64,000 nt of DNA from positions 132,525,203 through 132,589,202 of the forward strand of contig OY997588.1 in the NCBI GenBank assembly GCA_963921825.1. The letters are read 5' to 3'. Shown here piece after piece: positions 11,573 to 23,564 of this stretch. The translations under genes were made by a program, and so were the position numbers. The notes beneath the pieces were generated by a model. The model worked only from the letters and a program-made list of their open reading frames with translations, was not told the origin of the DNA and did not search any database. This stretch comes from Erodium maritimum (lineage: Eukaryota; Streptophyta; Magnoliopsida; Geraniales; Geraniaceae). How positions within the stretch are numbered: the first letter of the stretch is position 1; the number at the start of each line of letters is the position of its first letter.

Positions 11573-14500
11573 TTTGGCATGGAATTGTCGGGGTATGGGG
11601 ACGGGATTGCATAAACAAAACCCCATGTATTTTCTCTAAGACCATCTCCCGCATCTTCTTTTCATCTCGGAAAAATTGATGGATATTCATAGTTGTGCTC
11701 TCCTCTCTCGATCTCTTGGATTTCAGGACTATCAGTGTGGTCCCATAGGTCCGAAGCTCTAGAGGTTCGCCAGGCCAGAGGGGTTTGGCAATGATTTGGG
11801 TCTCTAGGATAGGTGTGACGTTCCGGGCATCAGCGGCGAGGTACATTGATGTTGAGGTTTCGGTACCGGGACATGGGAACCTGTGGTTAACGGGGATATA
11901 TGGAGGATCTCGTCGGGATAGGCGGAACCTTACATGGGAAATGATTCGGGGTGTCCATGATCCCACGAGACCAAACTGGATTATGATAGGGGACTTCAAC
12001 GGTATCCTGGAACCGGACGAGACAACGCGAGGTCGGTCATATCCTTTGAGCCTTATGGATGGCTTTTGTTCTCTAGTAAATGACCTACACCTGGTGGATG
12101 TCCCTATGACTGGCCATCAGTATACCTGGTACAGGGGTCGGCGGCATGATGCCCACATCCAGTCACGATTGGATAGAGCCCTGGTCTCAGACATTGTTTT
12201 CTTCTCTACCGGACGTGGACTTCTGTAATACGGGTGTGAAAACCTCTGATCATTGGTCGGTCCTTCTGTCCCTGGCTCGCCACATCACCCGGAATGCATC
12301 CGTCTGATTCAGGTTCCTAGGATAATCACCCGGTGCAACCTACTAGGGACACAATCCAGGGAGTGGGTAAATTCCTACATAAGTGGGGTCGGCACCATTT
12401 TCGGCATAATATTAATCACATTAAATGGTGCCAACGGAGGATTGCGGAGCTTAACGGATGCACGGATAGGACAGGGTGCATCGTCGGGAGGCAATTCAGA
12501 TCCAATATGAACGAGCTCTAAGTGAGCAAGAGGCTTTCTGGCGCCAGCGAGCGAAGCAACATTGGCTGGATGAGGGGGACCGCAACACTAAATTCTTCCA
12601 GGCGGCTTGTTCGTATCGGCATCGAGTAAATGCGGTCATATCCCTTAAAAACGACGTTGGGGACTTGGTCACATGGGACACGGGGATGCGACATTTAATT
12701 GTGGAATACTTCACCGTACTATTTACCTCGAGTATTCATGTACTATAGGAATTTCCCATTGCCCTCTCCTACTGTATTTCTCTGATACAGAACCAGTCGT
12801 TACTATCCCCACGTTCGGTTTCACAGATCAAGACGGCGGTGTTTCAGATGGGGCCAGACAAGTCACCGGGACCAGATGGGCTGAATCCTTGATTCGATCA
12901 ACATTATTGGCCAATTGTGGCAGATTAGGTGGTGCGTTTCATAGGGGAGGTGTTACAGTCCCGTAAGTTTGATCAAACTCTGAACGAAACCTCCATTTTC
13001 CTAATTCCAAAGACGCCCGATCCAAAAAGAGTGACAGACCTTCGCCCTATTGCTCTATGCAACGTCATCTTCAGGATTCTATCTAAGGTATTAGCTAACC
13101 GTTTGCGACCCCTTCTTCATACTATTGTCTCAGATACCTAAGGGGCGTTTATACCGGGTATGTGTATTCAAGATAATATCCCCATCGCCTTTGAGGTCAT
13201 CCATTTCCTTCGGCAGAAGCGACAAGGGGCGATAGGCTCTATGACACTGAAACTCGACATGACTAAGGTTTATGACCGGGTGGGATGAGACTACATCCTT
13301 CGGATTATGGGGCGAGAAGGATTCTCGGCGGAGTGGATTGAACTGGTGGCTTGCTGTATTAAATCCTTCCATTATACGGTTTCGTCTGGGAGCCGGGAGA
13401 CGCTTATGCCGACTCGGGGTTACGTCATGGTGACCCGCTATCCCCTTATCTCTTCCTGCACTGTATGGAGAGGCTATCATTTATCCTGCGTAAGGCCCAA
13501 AGTGAAGGGCGGTTGAGGGGAGTTTGTGTCGCGAGGGGGCACCAGAAATCTCTCATATGTTCTTCACAGATGATTGTTACATCTTCTGTCGAGCCACGCC
13601 TGAAGACACGCAGATGGTTAAGGGTATCCTCGGGTTGTTCGGCACACTCTCGGGCCAGGTTCTGAACCTGGATAAGCCTTCAGTTGTTTTTAGCACAAAT
13701 ACAAACGCGCTCATGAAACAAAAATGTTGTCAGATACTGAATATTGAAGAGACTTCGGCGGGGTGTATGTATATAGGGGTCCCGAACATGATTGGGAGGA
13801 AAAAGAATGCAGCGATGGCGTACCTGGGCGATCGGATCATTAAGCGTATTAGATAGTGGGATGGAAATCTCCTCTCACCAGTCGGCCGAGAAGTGATGAT
13901 TCGGTCAGTTCTTACCTCCCTCCCTATTTATGTTATGTTGGTCTTCACAATACCTGCCAAGATCATATCTCGGATACATGTGGCCCTCGCCAGATTCTTG
14001 TGGGGGGGGGGGATCGGGTCGAATAATTATCTGGTAGGATTGGGACAAGCTATGTATGCCAAAGGAGGCTGGAGGTGTGACATTTCGTCATCTAAGTGAT
14101 GTCAACAAGGCTCTCCTAGGGAAGCAAGCATGAAGCCTGGTCCAACGGCCTCGGTCCTTGATGGGGCGGGTGCTTAAGGCTAGGTACTACCAAAAGGTCA
14201 GTTTTCTTGAGGCAGGGTTTGTGGCCAATCAGAGTTTTACCTGGTCTAGTATTTTATCCGCTCAGGAATTACTACGAGGTGGCCTTCGGATTTCAATAGG
14301 GTATGGCCGAGATACCGTTATCAAGGGTACCCCTTGGCTTGTGGGGCCTAACCCGGAGATCACGTCGTATAATTCCTCCCTGGTTGGGGCTCGAGTTGCG
14401 AGGATCATGGTGCCAGTAAGGATTTGCTAGGATGCCACCCAAATGGGTCAAGTGTTCTCTACCGAAGAGTGGGATAACATACTTCAGGCTCCCCTGTCAC

Positions 14501-15540
14501 CACTCAAGACTAAGGACATGTGGTACTGGGCTGCTGAGCGGCCTAGGCATTATACTACAAAAATATGGTATTCGATTCTAGCCACGGAAAGACAAACGAC
14601 AAGGCATAATACAAAGCTAGTCACATGGTCTGCTCTGTGGTCGATCCCCGCTCCCCCCACGTCTTCTGATATTCTTGTGGCGAAGTCTAATTGATACCCT
14701 ACAAGTAGATACCAATCTCAACCGTAAGTTTGTCCCCATTCTAGCTACCTGTGAGATTTGTGGGCGAGCACCGGAGATAGTTGATCACTTGTTCCTCGAT
14801 TGTGGTTTCGCTAAGACCTGTTGGGGTCAGGCTGGGGACCTTATTTCTCAGGGCATAGGAGGGACTTTTGTGCAATGGTGGGAGGGGATGATGGCAGGGA
14901 GGCCCTGGGATAAGGTGGCATCAGTTCTCTCTATTTTGTGGGAAATTTGGAAGGCAAGGAATGAGCTTAAATGGAGGGGCATGCCCCCGACGGCTTTACG
15001 GGTAATCTCAACGGCGGCAGCCCATCTATCGGCCTGACAGGAGGCGAAAGTTGATTCCTTGAAGCCCAGAATTGTACCAGTCTGGCCGGCTAAGTGGACT
15101 AGCCCACCCCCAGGTACCATCGTCATCAATATGGACGGAGCTGTATTTTAGAACACACAGCAGTCCGCATGGGGCCTCATTGCTTGAGACACCCAGGGGT
15201 CGGTTCGTCTGATCGCAAATGGTACTCTTCCGGGAGTATGGGCCCCGGTCATGGTTGAAGCCTGCGCGTTGGCGACGACCCTAAAGAATGCACCTAGTTT
15301 TGGATCAAATGTTATCATCCGGTCTGAATCTCAGGTCCTCCTTAACCTAATATCTCGTGGGGATGCTCCGGTTTCGCCCATTGGAACGCTTATTAGGGAT
15401 ATATGTGATCTTCTTTCTCAACAAGAGGAGACAACCCTTCAATTTGTAAAAAGAGCTGCGAATAGGGCTTCCCACTAGCTAGCCAGGGAAGCTCGTTCTA
15501 TTCCTGTTCTTCAGTGGTCAGGCCCTGTGCCTCACGCACT
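11573..15540 (+). pseudogene. LINE ORF2 pseudogene: endonuclease, RT, zf-RVT, RNase H
   Basis: The endonuclease starts with ILAWNCRGMG (about 11572) and contains GDFNGILEPDET (about 11990) and SRLDRALVSD (about 12160). The RT shows [20 protein letters not shown], then KLDMTKVYDRVG near 13255 and the active-site box FFTDDCYIF near 13560, where Ala of FADD/YADD is replaced by Thr. The RNase H opens with INMDGAV (about 15130) and ends ...FVKRAANRASH (about 15475). At least ten stops or shifts break the frame, for example after VSDT at 13139 and after the DGAVF codons at 15149. It is inactive. Confidence 0.85.
14002..14012 (+). repeat. G11 homopolymer in the LINE
   Basis: Eleven G in a row at the RT/thumb boundary disrupt the frame. 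A similar but longer G run breaks the LINE at 1952-5274. Confidence 0.85.
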
Positions 15541-15600
15541 CCAATGTATTCTCAATTCTGATCTATGAATAAAGTTGCAACTTTCGTTCAAAACATAAAA

Positions 15601-15615
15601 TAAATAGATGGATGA
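15601..15615 (+). repeat. Right target-site duplication of the LINE
   Basis: A perfect copy of the 15-mer at 10941-10955, immediately after the tail. Confidence 0.85.
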
Positions 15616-15659
15616 GATACAATTGAATTGTTGACTGCAAAAACACGACACTTTTTTAT

Positions 15660-16570
15660 AAGTTGTATGAACTTTTTAGTAAAACTATCATATAACTTCT
15701 TTTACCAATTTACAAATTTAATTTTTCCCGTTTCGTTTAAACTCTGATTGGCTTCAAATTTGCGCCACTATTTTTTTTCAAGGGTATTCTATCAAGATTA
15801 GTCATGAATATATTTTGAACAACAAAAAAATATTTCATGGCTGATTTAAAAAAATATTTGGGGAATTTTTATCAACACTTTACACTAGTTTTATCAACAC
15901 TGAACACTATTTTATTTTTGTCAGCTTATTTTCTAAAAATGAACTTAAATTTTGTCACTATATCACATGTTTTTTTTATGAAAATTGAAAACTAGTTTTA
16001 TCAACACTAAGCATTCGGTTTATCGCTAAATTATATGTGTTTTATCACCATATCACATGTTTATTATCAACATTAAACTCTAATTTATGACTCTTATTAT
16101 CAAAATTAAACATGATTTTTATCACCTCATCACGTGTTTTTTTATCACCACAATACATGTTTTTTTATCAACATTTAACACTAATTTGATCACTCCGATA
16201 TAAAACATTTATTAGTGAAGATTTATCAACACTCAACATTATTTGTATCACTCCGATACAAGTTTTTGTTTTTGTGCTTAAAAATATATTCAATATGCTG
16301 CTTGATAGATAGCCATTGGAAAAATAAAAATGTTGGCGCAAGTGTGAGGCTAATCGGAGTTCAAACGAATTGAAAATGATTAAATTAGTGAATTGGTCAA
16401 GAAAAAAATGGACACTTATCCGCATGACACCATGCTATTACAATTATACCCTTACTTGTGTGAGAAAGGATGAAAGTGACATGTATTTTGGGTGGGACTT
16501 GAGTGATGATGTGGCATTACGATGAATGTTGGATCTTAGGTGTGTGTGGGTAGAATTGGTTCTTACAGTT
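15660..16570. repeat. AT-rich hairpin repeat, copy 1
   Basis: The left arm (about 15690-15770, with 'ctctgattggcttcaaatt') is the inverted complement of the right arm at about 16325-16420 ('ggctaatcggagttcaaa'). Between them is an array of irregular 'ttatcaacactaaacac' units (about 15880-16260). The right end, 16524-16570 (gatgaatgttggatctta...), is the inverse complement of the left end of copy 2 near 24702-24748. This suggests a TIR-bearing MITE family. No target duplication could be fixed. Confidence 0.55.
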
Positions 16571-16831
16571 TTTAATATAAGAGGGGTTTTTATTAGATTT
16601 GTCCTCTAAATTGACATTTAGACGTAAAGTAAAATAAGTTTTACATATTTTATAAGATGACTACTCGTTGATTGACATGAGACCATGCGTATGTTTAGCT
16701 CAAGAATGAAATCAAATTAAACTAGATTACCACATAAATTCAATGCAACAATAGGTCTCTTATTTTGCTCGATTTAATCTGCACAGTGGGGTACGAGTGA
16801 AACTTCCATCCCAGACCCCATGGTCACCGAT

Positions 16832-16836
16832 GAGAA
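16832..16836 (+). repeat. TRIM left target-site duplication
   Basis: The pentamer gagaa precedes the 5' LTR and recurs at 17160-17164 after the 3' LTR. Confidence 0.8.
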
Positions 16837-17159
16837 TGTTAGATATATATAATTGGGCCTTCAACTATCAGCTTGAGCTTTTAGTTGAGTTGGTCCTCTG
16901 ATATGGTATCAGAGCTTGGCACCTCACGGACCTGGGTTCAAACCCCACTCTCTATAAAAAAATTCTATTTCTTCTCTATTTATCAAATTTGCCCAAAATG
17001 GGCCAGCCCTTATCATTCTTCTCAATGAGCTCATATCTTCTTCTAAATAATGCACCTCCAAACCCGTAAACGGGCTTGTCCGTGAGTGCGCGTGTTAGAA
17101 ATATATAATTGGGCCTACAACTATAAGCTTAAGCTTTTAGTTGAGTTGGTCTTCTAATA
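16837..17159 (+). mobile_element. TRIM element with 67-bp LTRs
   Basis: Two direct repeats of exactly 67 bp (16837-16903 and 17093-17159) begin TGTTAGA and differ at six positions. Directly after the first comes TGGTATCAGAGC (16904-16915), the classic primer-binding site complementary to initiator-Met tRNA. The internal part of about 190 bp has no coding capacity. A 5-bp duplication (gagaa) flanks the whole 323-bp unit. This is the layout of a terminal-repeat retrotransposon in miniature, mobilised by proteins of autonomous LTR elements. The LTR end is ATA rather than the canonical CA, and no clear polypurine tract precedes the 3' LTR. Confidence 0.85.
16904..16915 (+). other. Primer-binding site for initiator-Met tRNA
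   Basis: TGGTATCAGAGC lies immediately after the 5' LTR of the TRIM, as expected for minus-strand priming. Confidence 0.85.
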
Positions 17160-17164
17160 GAGAA

Positions 17165-19822
17165 GAAGACGAGGGCATAACCTAAACATCCTTTGTAGGA
17201 CTAGTAACATGCTCCGTCCTAGTAGTGGTACCTTGGGTTCGTAAATATCCAAACATAGAGAGAATAACAATCATATTGCAAACGAGATGCTGAAGAGTAA
17301 ACGTGAGCCAACTCTGATCGATAACGGATGAAAGGATACTCCCCAAGACCCTCGATCCCGAGTTACGCCGATCATGATTCTTAGAAAGGCTATATTGCAA
17401 ACCTTTCCTTGTCCTTAGTGACATCGAGCATGATTAGTGTAGGGGCGTACGGGTTCAACAATAACGTTGACAACATATTTGATAAGGCCTCTTCTTCTAG
17501 TACGAGTTGAATTCTTGTTGCCTTGCTCGTGTGCCTTAGCCTTCCAAACTTTTCTTTGAGATGGATGTCATATCTAGTGGCATTTTCTTCTCCCACCATT
17601 GTTACTTTTGTTGTTAGGATCATGAGACTATCTTATTTGAAGCCAATTCCAAATTCCTAAGGATGCTAGAACTCTAATAATTAATTAGTGTCCAATGATA
17701 AAGGAACAAACTTCAGTCTCCGAGGGTGATTTCGTCGTGGTTGGGTTGCGAGTCCCATTTCGAGGCGTTACTCATGTATCCAAACAACCTTCTTCTCATG
17801 AAAACTATAGAGAGAGTATCAATTACATAATTTCGGGCTTGGATTTTTTATGTGGCCAGAGCATTGACATTGAAGGGCCAAATTAACAGTTTTCCATTGC
17901 CAATAAATACGATCAATTTAATCGCTTTCATACTTGGGACCACACATAGTCTTCCACCTTTCCAATTTCATTGAATTTGAAGTTGTCAGGGAACTTTGAG
18001 CGAACTATCTGATTGAACAAGAAATTGACTAATTTTTCTTTGATTTTTCCAATTGGGTTGAAATTGAGCAATTGATTCACTCAATTTCACTCATAATGAC
18101 TTGATTTTTACTCGATTCAAACCCAACATTTTTAAATTCAAAATTTATCGCGGAATAGACCAATAAAACTTGATATTTCAACAACATCACCAAAATATTA
18201 ACAATCCAGACATTTCAATTCCAATTTCTCATAAATATTAACACATCCTTACATTCGTAGCCAGGAAATTCAAGCTGCTATGGATATGGAGCAATAGTTC
18301 TGAAAAATAGTAAGTACAATATAAGAAATCAACAACAAAATAAAGGAAAGATAAGTTATTCTAGTTGGGTTGAGAAACCCAACAAAAGCCTCCTCCTCCT
18401 CCTCTACCACCTCCTTATTCTTCTCCTTCTTCTTTGAACTAGATATATTTTCTCCATATCTCCTTTCCCTTAAAGGCTAGATTTAGATCCCAACAGGCTT
18501 GGGTCACCTCATTCTTCCTATTCGCAAGACCCCAAACACATTTCTCTCTTTCTAGGTCTTTTTTAATTCTAGACTATAAAAAATCGGATAATTTAAGCTC
18601 TTATACCAACTTATAGACCTATGATCCACGACGTTTCCACGACGAGGAGAGCTTTTGTGGGAAAATTTCCCATGGAAACCTCTATGGTTGTGGAAACTCA
18701 CTCTCTTCAAAAACTATATCAAAAATCATCCACGTCGTGGAGATGGTCGTGGGAGTATCCTTAAGCTATGAACCACTGGTCCAAGTTGTCAACCACCCTG
18801 TGTAGGAGCCTCAAACCAATTGAATGAGAAATGTCTTCTTCTAGCCATTTTCTCGACTCTTGAGGCTTTGGGTATTTCTTCGTCAGGCTCTTAAGATCCC
18901 CAAGACCGTTCTAGTCACATAGCCTACCAACAACACAAGGAAAGGTCAGAGGATCAAATAAAAAAAGGAGAAAAATTAAGTAAAGGACATTTTTTCGGAC
19001 AAAGTAAGGTAAAAAGTGGGAGCATAGACCTAAATGTGCCTATAAAATGTGGTCTCATCACCAGAAACTTGATGTGATGCTGCCTCCCAATATCTTATGG
19101 TCCGATGAACAAGAAGTTTGACTCATTGTGGTATGGCTCTTTATACCGAACTTTGGAGCAAATACTAAAATATCATCTACTTAAACTTCTAGAGGAACAT
19201 GCTCAATACATGATCTCACGAAGTCGAAAGGAAGTGAAAGATCATTATTTGAACACTACAAAAAAGATACTGAAATACCGCATAATTTATAGCAAAAAAA
19301 GTCAGACGGCTGAACAAACTAATGACCAGATTTTGGATGTTACTGATGTCCAATACATTCAACAGTAGGTTTCGCCATTTCAAAAAAAATATTGATGGAG
19401 ACTACTCAAAGAGGAACCAAAATAACGGCGTTACGTTTCTTAGTTGAGTAGCAAAACTGCAATATCATTTTTAAAAATTCAAAGTCATTTAATTTCATAT
19501 GTATTTTCGATTTTAAAATTTTAGGATTTGTTGTACTTTTCAATGTACTTTTTTTGTCAGGGAGAAATATTGAATTTTTTTTATTGTAAATTAGTTTACC
19601 CTTCACTCACATTTGATTTGAAACAAATACACTCCGCTGAAATTCGAATACGTGATCTCAAAGAAAAATAAGACCATAAAATTCCTCACCATCAATCTAA
19701 TCCAGGTAAAATACTTTTCACTATACATCTTGTGTTAGAATAATCTGATGGTAAAGAAGAAGAAGAATGAGTAGAATTTAATAACTAACTACATATAACT
19801 TAACTAATATATAGAGGATGTC
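17165..19822. other. Gene-free spacer
   Basis: About 2.6 kb with several short frames (for example 17182-17623 minus and 17695-17886 plus) that show no domain or codon pattern I recognise. There are scattered AT-rich stretches. No element ends, RNA genes or tandem arrays were found. Confidence 0.5.
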
Positions 19823-19827
19823 CTTAT
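19823..19827 (+). repeat. Solo LTR left target-site duplication
   Basis: The pentamer cttat recurs at 24593-24597 after the terminal ...GTGACA. Confidence 0.8.
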
Positions 19828-20041
19828 TGTAAAGACCGGGAAAATTAATATTTGAGTTAGTAAATATTAACGTCGAAGTTTGGGAACGAGTCAATTTTGG
19901 GATCGACTTTCAAAAAAAAAAGGGTAAAGGGCTGACCCGACCAGACCCGAAGGCCCTGCCAAGCCAGGACCCGTGTGGTTCTCCCTCAACTTGGGCCGTG
20001 CGGCCCAATAACCGTCTGAGGCCCAAGAGCTACAGGCCCGC

Positions 20042-20050
20042 GTATAAAAG
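20042..20050 (+). promoter_or_regulatory. Putative LTR core promoter TATA box
   Basis: 'gtataaaag' lies about 215 bases inside the LTR, followed by a pyrimidine-rich tract rich in CTCC/CTTC (20080-20360) as seen downstream of plant LTR promoters. Inferred only. Confidence 0.4.
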
Positions 20051-21532
20051 GCGCCTTTAGGGTTTCAGACCCTCATTTTCGCGTCTGCTCCTCCTTCCTC
20101 TCGACTTCTACTCTCTATCGTCTCTCTCCCTCTACTCCCTCGAAACCAGACCACCGCCGCCGCCCTCTCTCACCACCTCCTCCCGTCTTCCTCTCCGTTC
20201 AGTCCCCAAGACGCCGCCCTTCTCCTCACGCCTCCATCTCCGTTACCCTCGCCTAATCTCACTCCCATCCTCTCCACCCTCACGTCGAGCCCTCGAATCC
20301 AGCATCTCCCTCCCTCTCCTCCGTTCACCCAAGTCGTCGCCGCTACGCCCTCGCACCGAGCCGCCGTCCTTCCACGCGCCGCTCCTGACCCAACGCGTCG
20401 ACGTTGTCCTCCTTACGGTGAGCGTTGGAAGCGAGCGTTGGTCGTCGGCGGTGTCTTCGCTGGTGACCGGACAGACTCGAAACCGAGCCTTTTTCTCCTC
20501 CGTCTCCCTTTTTTATTTCTTTTTCCCGAACTATTCTTTGATCCTGGGTAGTGCTGAATCGTTTTCTCGTTGTTGGAACTGGGTTTTTGTTTCTGAGACT
20601 GAGTTCAGTTTGGATCTGTACTGATTTGAGGCAAAATCAAAAGAAATCGAAAAGAAAATTTAATTGAAACGAAAATCAGTTTTTAAAAGAAAAAGGGGAA
20701 AGAAATCAGTTTTGAGATTTTAGGGAAAATAAGATAAAGCTGGATCTGGTTTAATAAAAAAGGGTTTGAAAATCATTTTTGTTTTAAGACGGTTTTAGAA
20801 CCTGGAACGAACTTGGAATGATAAACTGGGTGTTTAAATCGGACTTAAAACGGGACAAAAAGCGAGAACGCAAATAGGACCTCGGGGACCTTGCCACGAA
20901 ACTCGTACCTCGGGAATCGTGCCTCGAAACTGAGCCTCGGGATCCGTGCATTGGGAACCATGCCTCGGGAAACGTGCACCGGATTCTGTGCTCGGGGCTC
21001 GAGTGCTCAAACCCGACTCGTCGTTTAATCCCGCTTTTTTCCCGTTCGAGTTAAAGATCAACTTGCTGTTATTTAGACTGTATCGGTTCTGAGTGTAAGT
21101 TTTACCTGTTAAAATCAGACTTGGACTTTGCCCGAGAGCTTGGACTTCGCCCGAGGAGACGAGGCTAGCTGGACAGCTGTTGATAGGAGTATTTGTTCGT
21201 AGGAAGACCACAAGGTAATTAAAGTACTAAACTCCTCGTGCAATTTAATACTTAGTATGCCTATTAGGTTAATAAAATCGGAAAGGTCCTAGATTGCATA
21301 TAAGATGCGAATAACTAGAATAATCGTCTTTCAATTACTAATAACCGGACGTGTCTAGTATGCATGCGTAGGATGTGAATAACTAGTGTAACTCGCTTTC
21401 AGTACTTTGGAATTGCTTTACTGGTAGAGAGGCCGTGATGAGCCCTCGGATTAGCTGTGTTTGCCTCACATGCTTGCTTGCTTGGTTTTAAGATAAATTA
21501 AGAGTCTAATGAAACTAGCTAAATCGTATGTT

Positions 21533-21602
21533 TGAATGATTGAGTGAATGCTTGAATAATTGGATGATTGAATGAATGCTTGAATGATTGAATGGATGAT
21601 CG
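21533..21602 (+). repeat. Minisatellite of TTGAATGAT units
   Basis: About seven imperfect units of 'ttgaatgat/gcttgaatgat'. The inverse-complement array occurs at 30090-30210 in the minus-strand copy of the same LTR family, so the array is ancestral to the family. Confidence 0.7.
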
Positions 21603-21877
21603 AGTAAGACTGATTGTGCCAAACGGTACGATCAGGTGATCGATGGACCGATGGATCGTGATTGGTAAGTGTGATGGTAAGTGTAAAGATATATGAATCT
21701 CTTGGGTGTGTGTGGTGATGAAAGTGTGATTTGCTAAGCTTTGGTTGTTTGACGTGTTGATATGTGATTCTCTTGTTCATGTTCTTAAGATGTTTGGTTG
21801 GTTGATCTTGCGGGACATTGGTTATTGGACCCTGCGGGGCATTGATTATACTCCCCGATGTGCGTTACCGGGAAGAC

Positions 21878-23564
21878 TGTTAGGTCTCGAGGTAGGGTTG
21901 GAGATGAACCAACTCGCAGCGGAAAATCAATGAAAACCAAGAGACGATTAAACCATGAAACAACTAACAAAGAATGGATTTACAAGAGAAAAATTCAGCA
22001 CTATTTCTTACCAAAACAAGAACACCGGTTAACGAATGATTGGCTTGAGTCTCCAAGACGCCTACGTATCCACATGGGAATCAAAGCCACGTAGTTCTTC
22101 TCTTTGAGGACTCAAGAACACAAAAATGTAGGTGGAAACTAGCCAAACCCGAAATGGCCATGGAAGAGGGAGAGAAAATGTGTTTCCTATTCTTGTCTTG
22201 TGTTTGTTATGTTGAAAAAAGATGACTTAAACATAACAAAACTCATACTTGGCCAACTAAAGGCATGGGACAAGTATGGTGTCAAGTAAGGTGTAAATAG
22301 GACAAAGTATGGCAAGACAAGATTGGGTTAGGTGGTGAATCACCAACACCTTAATCCTTGTCTTGCTTACTTAGTACTAATTAATCAAGACTTGATTAAT
22401 TAGTTCCATGGGCCTTGGTTGCATGGGCCTTTCATGGGCCTCTTGGAACATGGCCCGTGGCCATTTCCAACGAGGTCCCGTGATTCGCTCATCGCCTCCA
22501 AGCCTTCCATATCGGAAATGTCCAACATTATCTGACGCGATCAATCCCAAGACTCCAAGCCTTGTCTCGATCCGTAAAGTCCTATTCACTTACGGGCACA
22601 TGACCCAAAACCCAGTTTTGGTCATGTCCCGAGACAACTCCCTTTTGGCCATTCTCCATAAATGTGTCAATGAGTTTCATCCTCCGGTGTGACCCTTAGG
22701 TTTATGCATGTCAATAGATCAACATAAAATCCCATTTTACTTGATCCTATTTAAGTGGCAACTAACGAGACTTTAGTATTGCCTGACACTGCATAGCGAA
22801 TCGACCCTGTCGATTCTAACCTTTCCGTCGTCCCTGTCATTATCCTTTTATCTCCGATATCCTGATTGAGATAAGGCATAGAGCCGTCATCCTTATTATT
22901 CTCAATCACCGTTCCTTGATATGTGAGATAACTGAAGATATGATACCCAGTATCATGTGCATGGCCATGCTATTCTTTCAGTCACTCTCGATCAAGCGGC
23001 CGAGAACCGATATCTTTCCCATACCTCAGTATGAGGGATAAATCCCTTAGCCGCCTTTCGTGTCACTCATGTAGCCCGTCCCCAAGCCAATCCTGGCCGT
23101 TATGGAAGCTCTGTTACGGACAACGTTAGGCTCAGGTCAAACTCAGTTGTTGACTACATAGCGATCACAAAGACTCCTTGGTCTAAGGATACATGACAAG
23201 CTACAACACTGAATATGTTCATGACTTAATCTATGGCACATATTCAGGGCGGGTCGTCCAATATCATGTCCCACATGATATCTATGATCAGACTCCGGAA
23301 TCCCATTCCAATGACTAACAGAACGTAAGCCATAAAGAGCCATCTTTCATACTAGTCGCTTCTAGTGAAGCTTTGTTGACTAGGGACCCATCGAGTGTGA
23401 TCTATCTCGATCTATGGTTCTATTCGCATGGTGGGCATAGATCAGAGCACACATCGATATATTACTCCAACACATAAGTAATATAAAGCCGCTTTAATTT
23501 TATTGCTAACGATGATATATACATTTGGACATTTAGGATTGAACTACGGGCACTAAGACTAACA
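21878..23564 (+). mobile_element. Nested solo LTR, family C (1687 bp)
   Basis: It begins TGTTAGGTC and ends ACTAACA, so its termini TGTTAG/CTAACA are also short inverted repeats. The flanking pentamer aagac is duplicated (21873-21877 and 23565-23569). It is non-coding throughout and has no obvious primer-binding site or second LTR. The host family A sequence resumes directly after the right duplication. I infer a solo LTR of a different retrotransposon family inserted after family A. The strand could be reversed, because TG...CA does not orient it. Confidence 0.75.

Larger units (their letters stand above)
10956..15600 (+). mobile_element. Nearly full-length L1-like LINE with RNase H
   Basis: A 4.6-kb non-LTR retrotransposon bounded by a perfect 15-bp target-site duplication. 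In order it carries a leader, a short ORF1-type frame (11022-11570), an AP-endonuclease region (from about 11573 to 12220), RT (about 12960-14000), a zf-RVT region (about 14440-14850) and an RNase H region (about 15128-15480). It ends in a short 3' UTR with the tail motif ACTTTCGTTCAAAA (15580-15593). All coding parts carry frameshifts or stops. Plant L1-clade LINEs with a terminal RNase H are a known group. Confidence 0.88.

Noticed and set aside
11199-11999. Minus-strand frames up to 151 codons
   Set aside because: They are antisense shadows of the LINE endonuclease and ORF1 region on the plus strand.
15880-16260. CRISPR-like array of 'atcaacac' repeats
   Set aside because: Units are irregular, AT-rich and without unique spacers, in a plant nuclear context. 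This is a MITE-internal minisatellite.
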